The notes under the pieces are model-generated. The model was given only the letters and a program-made list of their open reading frames with translations. It was not told the DNA's origin and did not search any database. 64,000 nucleotides of DNA from Blepharisma stoltei (taxonomy: Eukaryota > Ciliophora > Heterotrichea > Heterotrichida > Blepharismidae): contig CAJZBQ010000048.1 in NCBI GenBank assembly GCA_914767885.1, forward strand, positions 248,001 through 312,000. Reading direction: 5' to 3'. The stretch's first letter is position 1, and each line of letters starts with the position of its first letter. Of the stretch, positions 44,076 through 54,440 are shown piece after piece. A program made the position numbers and the translations under genes.

Positions 44076-45136
44076 ATGGAATATTGGTGTCATATCTGTA
44101 AAAGGGAAAGCCAAATCAACGAAGAAACTATCACTTGCTCAAGCTGCGGCTCTAATTTTGTCGAACTTATCGAAGATGAAGAGCAGCATCCTCGCAACTT
44201 TGTACCATATCAGCCAGCTCAGAGTATCAGAAATCTTTTGTCATCGCTCCTTCTATCGTTCTATGTCAAAATGATAGTTGATTTTTGATATTGCATATTT
44301 CATTTAAATGCATTTGATCAAAATTTAACAGTTTTTTTTTCAGTCAAATGACTCACTATCTATCAAAAAAATTCAACCCAATTTTCGACCAAAAAGTACT
44401 TCAGTAAAAGGCTCGCTATCAAAAATGCATGTCATTGGACCTGCACCTCCTTCTATCATCGCTCAGATCAGGAACTAACGTTACAGATACCGATGCTACA
44501 ATGGATCAAATAATCCATCACTTGATGATGAACGACACAAATCGCTATGGGCCTCCTCCAGCATCCCAAGGAGCGATTTCAACTCTCCCAAGTGTGAAAA
44601 TTAATCAAGAAGTCATTAAAGCGCGAGGAAGACTTATGAGTGGATTTGACGAGTGCGGGGAGAGGATTGAGGAAGACAGAGTTGTTTTAGAATGTTCAGT
44701 GTGTAAAGAAGAGTTTGGGCCAGATGAAGAAGCGATTGATATGCCTTGCCAGCATATGTTTCATCAAAATTGCTTACTCTCCCCCTTTAAATTGAAACGA
44801 AATATTTGGAAATTTTTTAATTTTTGGTTAATTTAGAACCCCTTTAAATTTGAACAATTTTTTTTTGATAGGAAAATTTTTTGATGAAAATGTTGACCTT
44901 ACTCAATAAAAAGTGCAAGTTTTAAAACTGAATCGATTAATTTTTTAATTTAGTTCTTCATATAAAATAAATTAAAATTCAAAATATATTCCTTTCAATT
45001 TATATTTAAAAAAAACCCTAAAATGCAAAAGGGGGAGTTAATTCCTTGGCTTAAAGAACACAATAATTGTCCGGTTTGTAGATTTGAACTACCTACTGAT
45101 GATCCTGATTATGAACAAAGAAGAGGTAGGAGTTAA
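44076..45136 (+). CDS. RNF126-type RING-H2 E3 ubiquitin ligase
   Basis: 198 residues after removing IESs of 200 and 264 bp. N-terminal zinc finger [12 protein letters not shown]...[12 protein letters not shown] with two C-x2-C pairs, as in the RNF126/RNF115 family. A C-terminal RING-H2 is split by the second [12 protein letters not shown]...[10 protein letters not shown], then [14 protein letters not shown]. All eight zinc ligands are present once joined. It probably transfers ubiquitin to misfolded or mislocalised proteins, by family. The stop is TAA 45134-45136. Confidence 0.9.
44247..44457. mobile_element. Non-TA IES with 11-bp direct repeat
   Basis: CTCCTTCTATC at 44247-44257 and 44447-44457; 200 bp lost. 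Termini (GTTCTATGTCAAAATGAT and GTGCAGGTCCAATGACAT inward) match the eL6 IES termini. Removal gives [15 protein letters not shown] in frame. Confidence 0.82.
44774..45040. mobile_element. MITE-type IES (TTTAAATTG termini), TTA repeat
   Basis: 264 bp between TTA at 44774-44776 and 45038-45040. Left CTCTCCCCCTTTAAATTG; right GCAAAAGGGGGAG. Removal rejoins the two halves of the RING finger (QNCL-IPWL). Confidence 0.88.
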
Positions 45137-45168
45137 TAAAATTAAATAAGAAGGTTGATATTATAATT

Positions 45169-46304
45169 ATGAGTACAATAAAATTGAACCCAGATATAAG
45201 AATCCAGACTCATTCAAAAATTGTGAGATTTTACACAGAAAAGGCTAAAAGAATTTTTTAAAACATTAAATGCAAAAGAGAAAAAAGAATTGAAAATCCT
45301 CAGGAAATTTACGAAATGAAAAGAGAAGAAAGATAATAAGAGAGAAAAGAACTGCATGAGGATGGAACTGATAAGGAAGAAATGCATTTATTGTGGAGCA
45401 AAAAATCATGATCCTTTGGAGTGTTGCTATTTTATTTGCTTTATTTGCAAACAGCATGGGCATTTCGCTGGGAAATGTAAAAACCTGTTGAAAGCTTGTA
45501 AGGAATCGAAGAAAATATGTGAAAATTGTGAATCCATAACGCATGAATCTTCTCAATGCTTAGCCTTAACTTAAACTTAAATTGCAGGTCTTGGCTTGCT
45601 CGCCTATGGGTAACACAGGCACCAATAAATTTCAGGGAGATTCACCTTTTCGATGACAACAGGGAGGACGGCTTGACTTGGGATGATAAATTCACCTAAC
45701 GAGTTAAAGCTCGGACACCATCATTCCTTTTTTTCACCGCTGATAGCATGGCATCTGTAAATAAAGCTTATGTCTTCGTCTCCATCTCCTTGCATTGCAG
45801 GCTCCAGTGTTGAAGAGGAAGGCCATGGATTTTCTGCGGCATGTTGCTTGGGTTGAACGAAGGTTTTCCGCACAAAAATCCCCAAAAATGGAATTTCTGG
45901 CCAACTATTGGTAAAGGAAAAATTCAAAACCTGGTGCGTAACTCCCAGGTTCACACTCGGAATTTGCCTGAATGGTCCTAGGCATTGGCTGCATACGTGC
46001 TGGGCTTTTCATTTCCAACTCTGAAACCACCTTTTCCCTCGAGGTAAAAATCAACTCCTGAAAGCGACTAGGGCTAGGCAATACTGCCCATTTCTTGGCT
46101 TGCAAAACCTTGTCGGATATAAATAAAATAGCTCAAGTCATTGCTGGGAGGCAATGCCCTAGCCTAGACGCTATTTTATTTATCCCTTAATGCTTAGCCA
46201 AAACTGATTTTATTCCATTCGAAAAAGAGTTAAAAGACGTAGCATGCCTGACATGCCGACGAATGGGGCACATAAATTGCTCTGAATTATGATGAAGTTG
46301 CTAG
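45169..46304 (+). CDS. CCHC zinc-knuckle protein, 161 residues
   Basis: ATG 45169 (MSTIKLNPDIRIQTH). A 16-nt intron and a 634-bp retroposon interrupt it. The joined protein has a Lys/Glu-rich N-terminus and zinc knuckles: CIYCGAKNHDPLEC, CFICKQHGHFAGKC, CENCESITHESSQC and CLTCRRMGHINC (C-x2-C-x4-H-x4-C, the last with the shorter spacing). Such repeats bind single-stranded RNA, as in Air1/Air2-like proteins. The third knuckle is followed directly by the retroposon target site. Two TGA codons near the end are read as Trp; stop TAG 46302-46304. Confidence 0.8.
45223..45238 (+). other. 16-nt intron
   Basis: GTGAGATTTTACACAG between HSKI and KRLKEFF. Removal changes frame into the zinc-knuckle frame. 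It resembles the candidate GTGAAATTTTGCACAG at 1164-1179. Confidence 0.75.
45555..46199 (-). mobile_element. SINE-like retroposon, 11-bp target duplication
   Basis: AATGCTTAGCC at 45555-45565 and 46189-46199. A TTAACTTAAACTTAAATT tail is at the left; the hairpin at the right pairs ATAAATAAAATAGC (46119) with GCTATTTTATTTAT. The longest insert of this class without a nested element (634 bp). Its body differs from groups A-C. Removal joins SSQCLAKTDFIP. Confidence 0.83.
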
Positions 46305-46406
46305 ACTCTCATATTTTTCAGAATAATCTTTTCAGCATTTCTTTCCTTCAAAATTAAATTAAATTCAAAACCAGACAAGTGCATTTCATATTAAGTCTTG
46401 ATTTAA

Positions 46407-46860
46407 AGCCCCTTATAATTAAAATATGGCGTCACTCGAATTTTCTGGTTTCCTGACAGAAAATTCATCTCTTTCCATATTTTATTATGAGGTTTGGTTT
46501 CCCCTGGTGAAATCATCCAGCTATGTCAGAGCCAGTGGTTTTCTTGCCGGATTCTTGACCTTATGGAATGGAATTTTTCAGAAGGGTACCACTTAACCCA
46601 GGCGGTACTGGATCTGGGATCTTTAAGGTACCGAACTGACCCAAGCAAGTGCCTAAGCACAAAGAAGAGCCGTCAAAGCCCAACTTCAAAACTGGCGCCA
46701 TTTTTGGGTGATCATAGTCAGAGGTAGTTGTACCTTTAATGGCCCGAGGAAAATAGAGTGAAATTCGCCCTATATCGTTATTGGAGATAGCTGTGGCGAG
46801 CAACCTGGCAGTGGCGTTAAACATACATATATTAATTAAGATAAAGATTCTGAGCCCCTT
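46407..46860 (+). mobile_element. SINE-like retroposon, group C size, 8-bp target duplication
   Basis: AGCCCCTT at 46407-46414 and 46853-46860 (446 bp apart). The hairpin end (AAAATATGG paired with CCATATTTT) is at the left and an ATTAATTAAGATAA tail at the right, so the sense strand is plus. It lies upstream of the P-loop/CYTH gene. Confidence 0.65.
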
Positions 46861-46923
46861 TCTGTCAGTCTGATTTTTTATGGCATTATTTCATAATTTT
46901 CCTATTCAATCCTTAAAGCAATC

Positions 46924-48493
46924 ATGGACACAGAAATTCTTGGTGATTCCTTCAACACCGTCCTTCTCCTTATCATTATTGGTCTGCTTTCTATCTATGC
47001 TTTTGTCGAGCCCAAAAAACCTATACCTCAATCTCCAAATTCTTCAGAGCTCCCAAGCTTAAAAAACCATAAAAGTGCTTCCTCTTGTTACTCAAACAGC
47101 AACTTTAACACCAGAGATGTCTATAGAATTGTAATTACTGGTGGGCCTTGCGCAGGTAAAACTACAAGCATCAATTCAGTTGCAAAGGAACTCAGCAAGC
47201 TAGGCTACAGCGTCTACATTGTCCCAGAAGCAGCCACCCTTCTAATGAAAGGTGGAGCAATGATAAACCTTGACGGTTCTGATGAATCAGCTCAAGTTGA
47301 ACTCCAAGCCAATCTAATGCAAATGCAGATGGCTTTGGAAGACACCTTTACAGAAATCGCAAGCGCCACCAGAGAAAAAAGCGTAATTTTGTGCGATCGC
47401 GGCTTAATGGATGGATCCGCATATATAAGTCCTGAGCTCTGGCAAGTAATTTTAGATGAGCGAGGCTGGAGCGTGGTGCATTTACGAGACAGACGATATG
47501 AAGCTGTCATACATTTGGTGACTGCAGCTCAAGGAGCTGAAGAACATTATACAGTCATGAATAATGAAGCCAGATATGAAGGTCTTGAAGCTGCAAGACA
47601 AACTGACTTGAACACTCAAAAAGCGTGGGTCGGGCATTCACATTTGTCGATTATTGATAATGTGAAGGGGCAGTCTTTTGATGATAAGATGAAAAGATGC
47701 CAAGCTTGTGTACTTAGAGCTGTTGGCCTTCCTACACCTATGCAGTTTTATAACTCACCTCTATCAGTAAGCAAACGAAATTTTTTCCAATTTAAAAAAT
47801 TCCGAGACAGAAACATTAATTTAATTTGAAAAATTTATTTTTTAAAATACAAGCTGTTTACCATTATTTTTTATACATGAAAATATTTTTTCATAAATTT
47901 TTTGCTGATTTAAAATTAAAAATTTTCCAATGGTTTTGCTCGTTAACGGAAAGAGGGAAAGTAAGAAATTTTTAGTCCAGCTTGAACTGGACACAGAGCC
48001 TTCACAGATCCCTATTCTTCCTTCCAATATTCCTAGTGTTAGAATTTACGTAGAAGATACCTTTCTACGAGTCAAAGACAAGAAACTAGACAAAATTCAA
48101 AAAAGAGGCCAGTCAGGGAGCTACACTTATATGCATGCTATTAGAAACAAAGAAATTAACAATGAATACACTGTAACAAAATGCCAAATTACTTCTCAAG
48201 AATATATGAGACTGCTTGAAAGAAAAGATCCTTTCAGGCAAACAATAAAAAGAGTGAGATTTTGTTTTATATATGAGGAGTCTTATTTTATGCTGGATAA
48301 GTTTTTAAACGTGGAGGAAGGTATTCTTATATTGAAAATTGCTAGTGAAAAGAAAATTGAGGAAATTTCAATCCCATCTTTTATCAAGCTAGGAAGAGAT
48401 ATAAGAGAAGATTCAAGGTTTAATAGTCATAAGCTTGCAAAATTCAATTGGTATAACTCTGTAGATGAGAAGAGGATTATTCCAGAGGATTAA
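46924..48493 (+). CDS. P-loop NTPase/CYTH protein (TTD14-like)
   Basis: 452 residues after removal of a 211-bp IES. Residues ~13-30 form a membrane anchor (VLLLIIIGLLSIYAFV). A P-loop, ITGGPCAGKTTS, lies near residue 76, with a Walker-B-like ILCDRGLMDGSAY further on. The C-terminal part (IPSVRIYVEDTFLRV, YTVTKCQITSQEYMRLL) has the alternating-strand pattern of a CYTH domain. This order matches the fly TTD14 family, which binds GTP and phosphoinositide for membrane trafficking. That is family knowledge; the ligand is not shown here. Start is the ATG just before DTEILGDS. Confidence 0.8.
47751..47964. mobile_element. Short MITE-type IES, TAA repeat
   Basis: 211 bp between TAA at 47751-47753 and 47962-47964. 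Left CTCACCTCTATCAGTAAGC and right CGGAAAGAGGGAAAG are degenerate common termini. A longer AGTAAG match exists but breaks the frame; the TAA join gives MQFYKKFLVQLEL. Confidence 0.8.
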
Positions 48494-48625
48494 TATCGAT
48501 AATTGAGTTAAATATACACATTTTATGATTTATTGTAATGTTATTATATTAAGTCTTACATCAATATTTATTTATTTAAATAAATATTAGTTATATAATC
48601 TCATCTCCTTTACTATATTAATTAA

Positions 48626-48753
48626 TAACTCCCCAATTTTAAATTGGAGCAAAATATCGATAATACTTTCAATTTTTTAGAAAATTAATCCTATTTAAAT
48701 TGATATAAAAATTAAATTTGTTTTATAGGCAATTTTTTTTGGAACTAGATTGA
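48626..48753. mobile_element. Possible half of a MITE-type element
   Basis: TAACTCCCCAATTTTAAATTGG at 48626 is a good left terminus of the TTTAAATTG family. No matching right terminus was found before the next frame starts at 48754. Confidence 0.35.
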
Positions 48754-49158
48754 TGGAAACAAAAGAGCATCTCAAAAACAGATCTAGCTTAACCCTGAGT
48801 CAAGGATTGTGCAATTTTGAAGAAATTGACAGTTATGAGACTAGTGAAGATAAAATGATAAGCGTTGATTAGATGGCGAGATTGGAGATAGAACTCGATA
48901 TATTCGAAGAATTGGGCTACAGCAGGAAAGATGCTGAAACAGCGCTGTAGATAACTGGAAAGTGAACTCTGGAGCTTGAAACTGGAGGAAGGCCCAAAAA
49001 AAAGGGTATGAATGGACGGTCGTAGTTCTGAAATCAGGGAGCGAAGAATGACGAAGATGCAGAGAAAGTTTGGAAAGGGTGGAAAAAAGCGAGACGAGGT
49101 GATGGAATTGTGCATAGTAAGGTGCGAGGTGATGATATAAGACTCAAGCAGTGATAAG
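48754..49158 (+). pseudogene. Probable pseudogene with three in-frame TAG codons
   Basis: ATG 48754 starts METKEHLKNRSSLTLSQG. The frame stays protein-like (MARLEIELDIFEELGYSRKDAETAL, UBA-like helices; then a basic segment) for about 130 codons but is broken by three TAG codons at positions where Gln would fit, besides TGA read as Trp. TAG is a real stop elsewhere in the window. Likely decayed; suppression is possible but unsupported. Confidence 0.45.
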
Positions 49159-49237
49159 TTAATTATTAAAGAATTAATAAGGGTTTCAACAATTGTTACA
49201 ATTAAACGGAATTTAGTGTTTGATAGGCAAAAAATTA

Positions 49238-49414
49238 TATAGAAATTGCCCCACACGGAATTGAACTGTGGGGCCATTTTTTGGTACGTGGAAGTCAATA
49301 TTCTCCACATACCAAAAATGGCCCCACACGTGGGGTTCAATTCCCGTGTGGGGCCTGTTTTTTGAATTGCCCGAGGTTGGAGCAAAATAGCTCCATCCTC
49401 GGGCAATTTCTATA
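49238..49414. mobile_element. TATAG-type palindromic IES, intergenic, with inner hairpins
   Basis: Ends TATAGAAATTGCCC and GGGCAATTTCTATA. Inside are a stem built of GCCCCACACGGGAATT-type sequence (three copies in alternating orientation) and a second stem, GCCCGAGGTTGGAGC..GCTCCATCCTCGGGC. It is non-coding, so excision is not frame-tested. Confidence 0.7.
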
Positions 49415-49429
49415 ATTTATATAAATAGC

Positions 49430-49612
49430 TTTAATAACTAATTAGATTTTACCAAAATAAAAAAAAACTGAAGTATAATGCTATTTAAACAATATTATCA
49501 TTTCGAGCTAATAAACTTCATTAATTAATTTTTTTTTGACAGAAAGGTTTCGATGAAAAATTTTTTTGTTCTATAGTTAGTGACACTGACTATAATTCAA
49601 AGGGGGAAGTAA
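49430..49612. mobile_element. Right end of a MITE-type element
   Basis: TTCAAAGGGGGAAGTAA at 49597-49612 is a right terminus of the TTTAAATTG family. The left terminus is not recognisable, so the start is only approximate. Confidence 0.35.
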
Positions 49613-49665
49613 GCATTTTGTACTATCGATTAGATTATAAAGTTGTAACGTTTATATTATTAAAA

Positions 49666-52600
49666 ATGTACAGGGAAACCTCAAATAGCTACTTCACGCT
49701 TAAGAGAATGAACCCAACCTCTGCTGCCCCAGATAAGTTTTCGCATGCTAAAAGTATCATATTGCATGATCTGCTTGGAAAATCGATTGCTGGCGATATC
49801 CGAGATGAACTGACTGAAATCATAAAAAACTGCTCTGAAACTCTACCAGTCCCTGTTCGTATCCCATTTATTGGTAACAGCCTTGCAATATCCCCAATTG
49901 ATGGCAATTTTGTATTTGGCAGCAAAACATCTCGAATAGCTATATGCTCCAAAACAGAAATAATAAAAGACAAACGACTTTCTAACTCTGACAACGAAGG
50001 AATTACTTCAATTATCCTTCAAAAAAATGGGAAATATATATTCACAGCATGCAAAGGAGGAATGATTCAGAAATTTTTATACGCAAATCTGGAACTTATA
50101 GGAACTTTATATGGGCATGATAAACAGGTTAATGATATCAAGCTTATACCTGATGAAAAATACTTGATTTCTGGAAGTCAAGACTGCACAGTTAGATCAT
50201 GAGAACTTTTTACTAAAGAAAAAATATTCTCCATAGTCAAACAAAAATTTTTTTTAATAAAAACAATATTTTGATGTAAAGCGACAATTAGTATAATGAA
50301 ATATGTAGCTAATTTTGTTATTTTAAATAGATCGCTTTTTAAACATAAATTCTACAAATTAGATTAATTTATTCCAATTTTTGAATTGGAAAATTTTTAA
50401 ATTTCGAAAATAAATTGACTATCAATTGTAAAAAATATAATCTCTTCGTGAGAAAACAAATTTTTTTGCTCGCCCATGAAGGGGCGAAGTAAAGAAAATC
50501 AGTTCAAGGTAGAGTTTTATTTACATCTCCAGGAATAATAATGACACTTGATATAAGCCCGAGCGGAGAATATATTGCAGCAGGCGATAGGTCGTTTCAA
50601 ATAACAATATTTTCAATTATAAATAACAGCCAGTCTGCAATAATAAAATCGACATCTGAAATTGGCTGTGTGAAATTCTCCCCTTCAATGAGGTGGCTTG
50701 CCGTTGGAGATTTTGAATCCAATATCACTTTATACAGATTTGGCAGCTGGGATCCTGAAAGGACATTTACAGGGCATAGTGATAAAATCAGAGACTTATT
50801 GTTTACCTTTGAAGAAGAAGTTTTGATATCTGGCTCAAAAGACAGCACAATTAGAGTGTGAAGCTTAAATTCTTACCGTAATGAAATAGTACTCAGTGGG
50901 CACGATAAATCTGTTAGATCCCTTGTCTTAAGCAAGGATCAACAATTTATCCACTCTTTAGGAAAAGATACCAATATTTTGACTTGGAAAATACCAGAAT
51001 TTGACGACAATGCTAAATGTCGAGCCCACACCCAGACTATTTGAAAGCTGCTTATTTCTAAAAAAAATCAAATATTTTCTAATTCAGATGATGGAAGAGT
51101 TATTATATGAGACGCAAACACAGGGCTAAAAATCCAAGAACTTGACCATTTTGATGGACTTTTTGCAATGGCTTTAACTTATGATGAGTCCCAATTAATT
51201 TCTTGCACTGATGGAGGGCTCATGATTTTTTGGAATCTGACTACTTATCAAAGAGATAAAGAAATTGTGACAGAAGGAGTAGTGAAAACGCTATTAGCTG
51301 TCCCTGATACAAATATTTTAGTGACTGGAGATAGTGATTTTAGAGTTGTGGTGTGAAATTTGATGGATAATTCTAAACTTCAAACGTTCCGAGCCCATAA
51401 AAGTGAAGTTTGGTCATTAGCTTATTATGATCCTTATAAAATGCTATTTTCTGGAGATGACTCAGGGACAATCATTGTGCATGATATAAACTCAAATATT
51501 TTTCTGCATGAAATGATCGGGCACACGGATCGAATACAAGCACTCGAAATTTCTAGAGATGGCGAAAATTTGATATCTGGGTGTAGAGATCATTCAATTA
51601 GAATATGAAGTGTCAATAAAAATAATTGCTTACATATTATCAATTTTCATACAGATGTAGTGCGGCATATTCATTGTACACAGAATGGCTTATATTTTAT
51701 GGCTTGTTCTGAAGACCATTTAATATCATTATGGGATATGAAAAACTACTCAATGATCTCCACTTTTAAACTGAAAGAAGGAATTATTGGAATGGCTGTT
51801 TCTCCTGACGAATCATATATAGTTGCATCTGAAAACTGTGATTTTACCATAATGCCAAATCCTCTGACTGTGAATTATTTTTCAGTATATGGTCCTAGTG
51901 GAGAAAAATATAAATTCATGAAATATATTTCAAAAATCATGCTAGCAGAGTACGTTGAGCATGATCCAGAAATGGACAAGTGAATTATCATGCCATATTT
52001 TCTAAATACTCTACATTTATATTCATATTTTAACATGTCTGAGCACTTGAGATTAGCTGTTGCAAAGAACGGACCATTTTACCCATCAAGAAATGGCCCA
52101 ACTCCTCTGTCAATTGCAATTGAAAAGAATTTCTTTGAGTGTATATCAGCAATTTTTAAAGTCATTGATAAAATGGCTATAAACAATATGTTTTGTTTCT
52201 ACTATTTAGAAAGGTCACTTATAGATTTAAATTATAAAGGATTTACAGGACTAGACAAATTTTACAGAATCGCACTTAAAAGGTGTACAAATGCCCACTT
52301 ACCGAAATTCTGTAATGAATCAGTCAAGCTTCCAATTACAGTATATTCTGACTTTATTAATCCGAAAGCAGAAAATTTCATGTCGATGGACAATTATACT
52401 AAAGAAGGAAAAGCAATTATGTTCCTTCAAACCTTGGTGAAATTCAATTTAACAATTGGGTCAAGAGACAGTTTGAAATTTTTGGACAGCCTAAGGTTGT
52501 GTTCTGACATAGATAGTTTTGAAACTCCATTAATCCAGCACATTTTAAACGAAAAATGGATTAGAGTAAGCTGAGTTCAAGACATAGAAGGTGGCTTCTA

Positions 52601-54008
52601 CTGTGTCTACCTTGTCTTGCTAGCAATCTATACTATTAGGTATCCAGGCAATAAAGATGCATTTTATCCACCATTCATCATAAATTCAATCCAAGCAGCT
52701 TATGGAGTTTACTTGATAGCAGTTGCAGGAAAATATTACTGGACAATCTTTTGAAACTACCTTGATATCATTCGAATTTTAATGACAATCACTTATGCAG
52801 TTTTATTATGAAATGATTTTGAGTATGGAATGAATGAATTTCTTGGGATTTTAACCTTTGTTTCTTGGGCAAGGGGGACTACATTTTTTAGGATTTTTTC
52901 TAGAACCCGATATTTAATCAATCTAATTCGTGAAGTTTTTCAAGATATTTTTTTCTTTTTGGTAATTTTATTTTACTCCACAATCGCGTTTTCACTGATA
53001 TCATATGTTTTGTACAGCGTTCCAGTGAATGATGATACTTATTATTTTCATAGTCTGACACTTGCATATGAAGCAAACATCGGAGACTATGATACTTCGG
53101 ATTATGGGAAATATTATTGGTTATATTTCTTCGCCTATACAATTATTAATCCATTGATTATGCTTAATTTGATTATTAACCTTATGGGAAACACTTTTGA
53201 TAAAGTCCAAGAAGGCAAAGTAATAGCTGATAGCTTAGAACTCATAGAAATGCTAATCGAAGGAGAAACTTTATTAATATGACGACGAAATTATGGCACC
53301 AAGCATTATATTCAAATTTGTATAGAGAGAGTTAGATTAGAGGGGATTAACAGGGATTATTTCAGCCCCTAGCCAGTCGAGCTTCAGCTTCACGTTTCAT
53401 GTGGCGCTAATCACTAAAGCCACCTAACGCCCTTTTCTGTCGACGTCATCAAAAATGGTGACGTCGACATCTTTCAAGGAGATTCACCCGAACCTGCTGG
53501 ACCAAAAATTTCGTCAGTGGACTCTCTTAACCCCTGGTAGTGCTCAGGGTACGAGGGAATCGTCTACAGCCTCCTTCTGGAACTACCTCCGCCATTTACA
53601 GGAGAGCAAAATGCTCCTCCAGAAGTGCCTGCTTGGTATTGCGCCGTCGGTCTTTCGTCTGTGGGTCGAGGGAGGCCCGGTCAGCCCAAGCCCACACCCC
53701 ACACCCCACCCCGCAAAATCTGCCATCGCCCTTCGGGGCCACCGTTTTTTTATTTTCGGTGACCCAGAATTCTGATTTTTTCTTTTCCTCTGTTGCCCCA
53801 AATGCCCGGTAATGGTTTCCGGCCATGATGGCCTATTTTGTCAATTTGTATAGAAGAGAAAGATTTAGGAGTAAAAAGAAGCCCAGCTCTAAAGAAAATT
53901 GGAGCCATGAAAAAGCAATTGATTAATATACAGCAATATATTGACAAATGTAATGATGAAGAAAACCAAAAACTGACCGAAATTTTTGATACATTAAAAA
54001 GAGGTTAA
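49666..54008 (+). CDS. WD40-repeat/ion-channel fusion protein
   Basis: About 1,180 residues. Residues ~60-750 form WD40 repeats with GH..WD-type units (LYGHDKQVNDIKLIPDEKYLISGSQ; FTGHSDKIRDLLFTFEE; MIGHTDRIQALEISRDGENLISG), many of whose Trp are TGA. The C-terminal third has about six membrane spans (FYCVYLVLLAIYTI, LDIIRILMTITYAVLLW, FFFLVILFYSTIAFSLISYVL, LYFFAYTIINPLIMLNLIINL) with the span-loop-span layout of TRP/ion-transport channels, then a short coiled tail. A 528-bp retroposon cuts the tail. A MITE-type IES at about 50225-50490 cuts the WD40 part; there the frame is off by one base for a simple TA join, so that junction is unresolved. Confidence 0.75.
50214..50492. mobile_element. 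Degenerate MITE-type IES, junction unresolved
   Basis: The right end, GGGGCGAAGTAA, and core (TAGTATAATGAAATATGTAGC) are of the common family. The left end, ATTCTCCATAGTCAAACA, is decayed. TA at 50225-50226 to 50490-50491 gives 265 bp; TAAAGAAAA repeats at 50214 and 50490 give 276 bp. Neither restores the frame exactly, a one- or two-base discrepancy beside an A run. Confidence 0.6.
53315..53854 (-). mobile_element. SINE-like retroposon, group B, 12-bp target duplication
   Basis: AATTTGTATAGA at 53315-53326 and 53843-53854. A GTTAGATTAGAGGGGATTAAC tail is at the left. The core shares TCTGTCGACGTCA..TGGTGACGTCG with the 3963 copy. GC content is far above that of the host gene. Losing 528 bp joins IQICIE to EKDLGVKRSP in the channel tail. 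Confidence 0.83.
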
Positions 54009-54074
54009 GACATTTAATATAATCAATTATTTTAAATTTTAATAAATTTGATGAAAAATAGATAGCAAGATGAA

Positions 54075-54440
54075 CCTCACAAACACTCAGCACCGAGTGA
54101 AGTGATGCTAAGGTTGAAAAAGAAAGGATATGTAGACCAATTGCAAGAGGTGCTACTAACTATTTATTTAAATGAGCGAAAAGAAGATGGCATTTACTCT
54201 GATAAGCTCAACAAATGATAATTAATGGCTTAATAGAATAAATCTGGAAAGATCACACTCCTGCTCCAACCAATTTTTCAACTCCATCAACTCCATCAAC
54301 TCCAGAACCTACTAGAATAGTGCAGTTGAAAGTCCCCAGCAATTTATCAAGAATAACTCCATCATTAGGCTCTTCAAGTCAAACTCCTACACCTATTCCC
54401 CAAAAAAACGGGCCTTGCTCTCGGTATACAATTATGTAGC
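54075..54440 (+). pseudogene. Gene-like remnant with broken frame
   Basis: Two protein-like segments in different frames: a helical part (LKKKGYVDQLQEVLLTIYLNERKEDG) near 54104-54218, then a Thr/Pro-rich part (STPSTPSTPEPTRIVQLKVPS...) near 54245-54440, ending at TAG. A stop precedes the first segment and no intron or TA junction joins the two. It is a decayed gene, or one whose inserts I cannot place. Confidence 0.35.

Noticed and set aside
47751-47964. AGTAAG direct repeat as the junction of this IES
   Set aside because: Longer match, but it breaks the frame; the TAA repeat next to the recognisable termini keeps it.
48789-49406. 205-codon minus-strand ORF
   Set aside because: It is antisense to the broken plus-strand gene, runs into the palindromic element, and has no domain or codon character of the neighbours.
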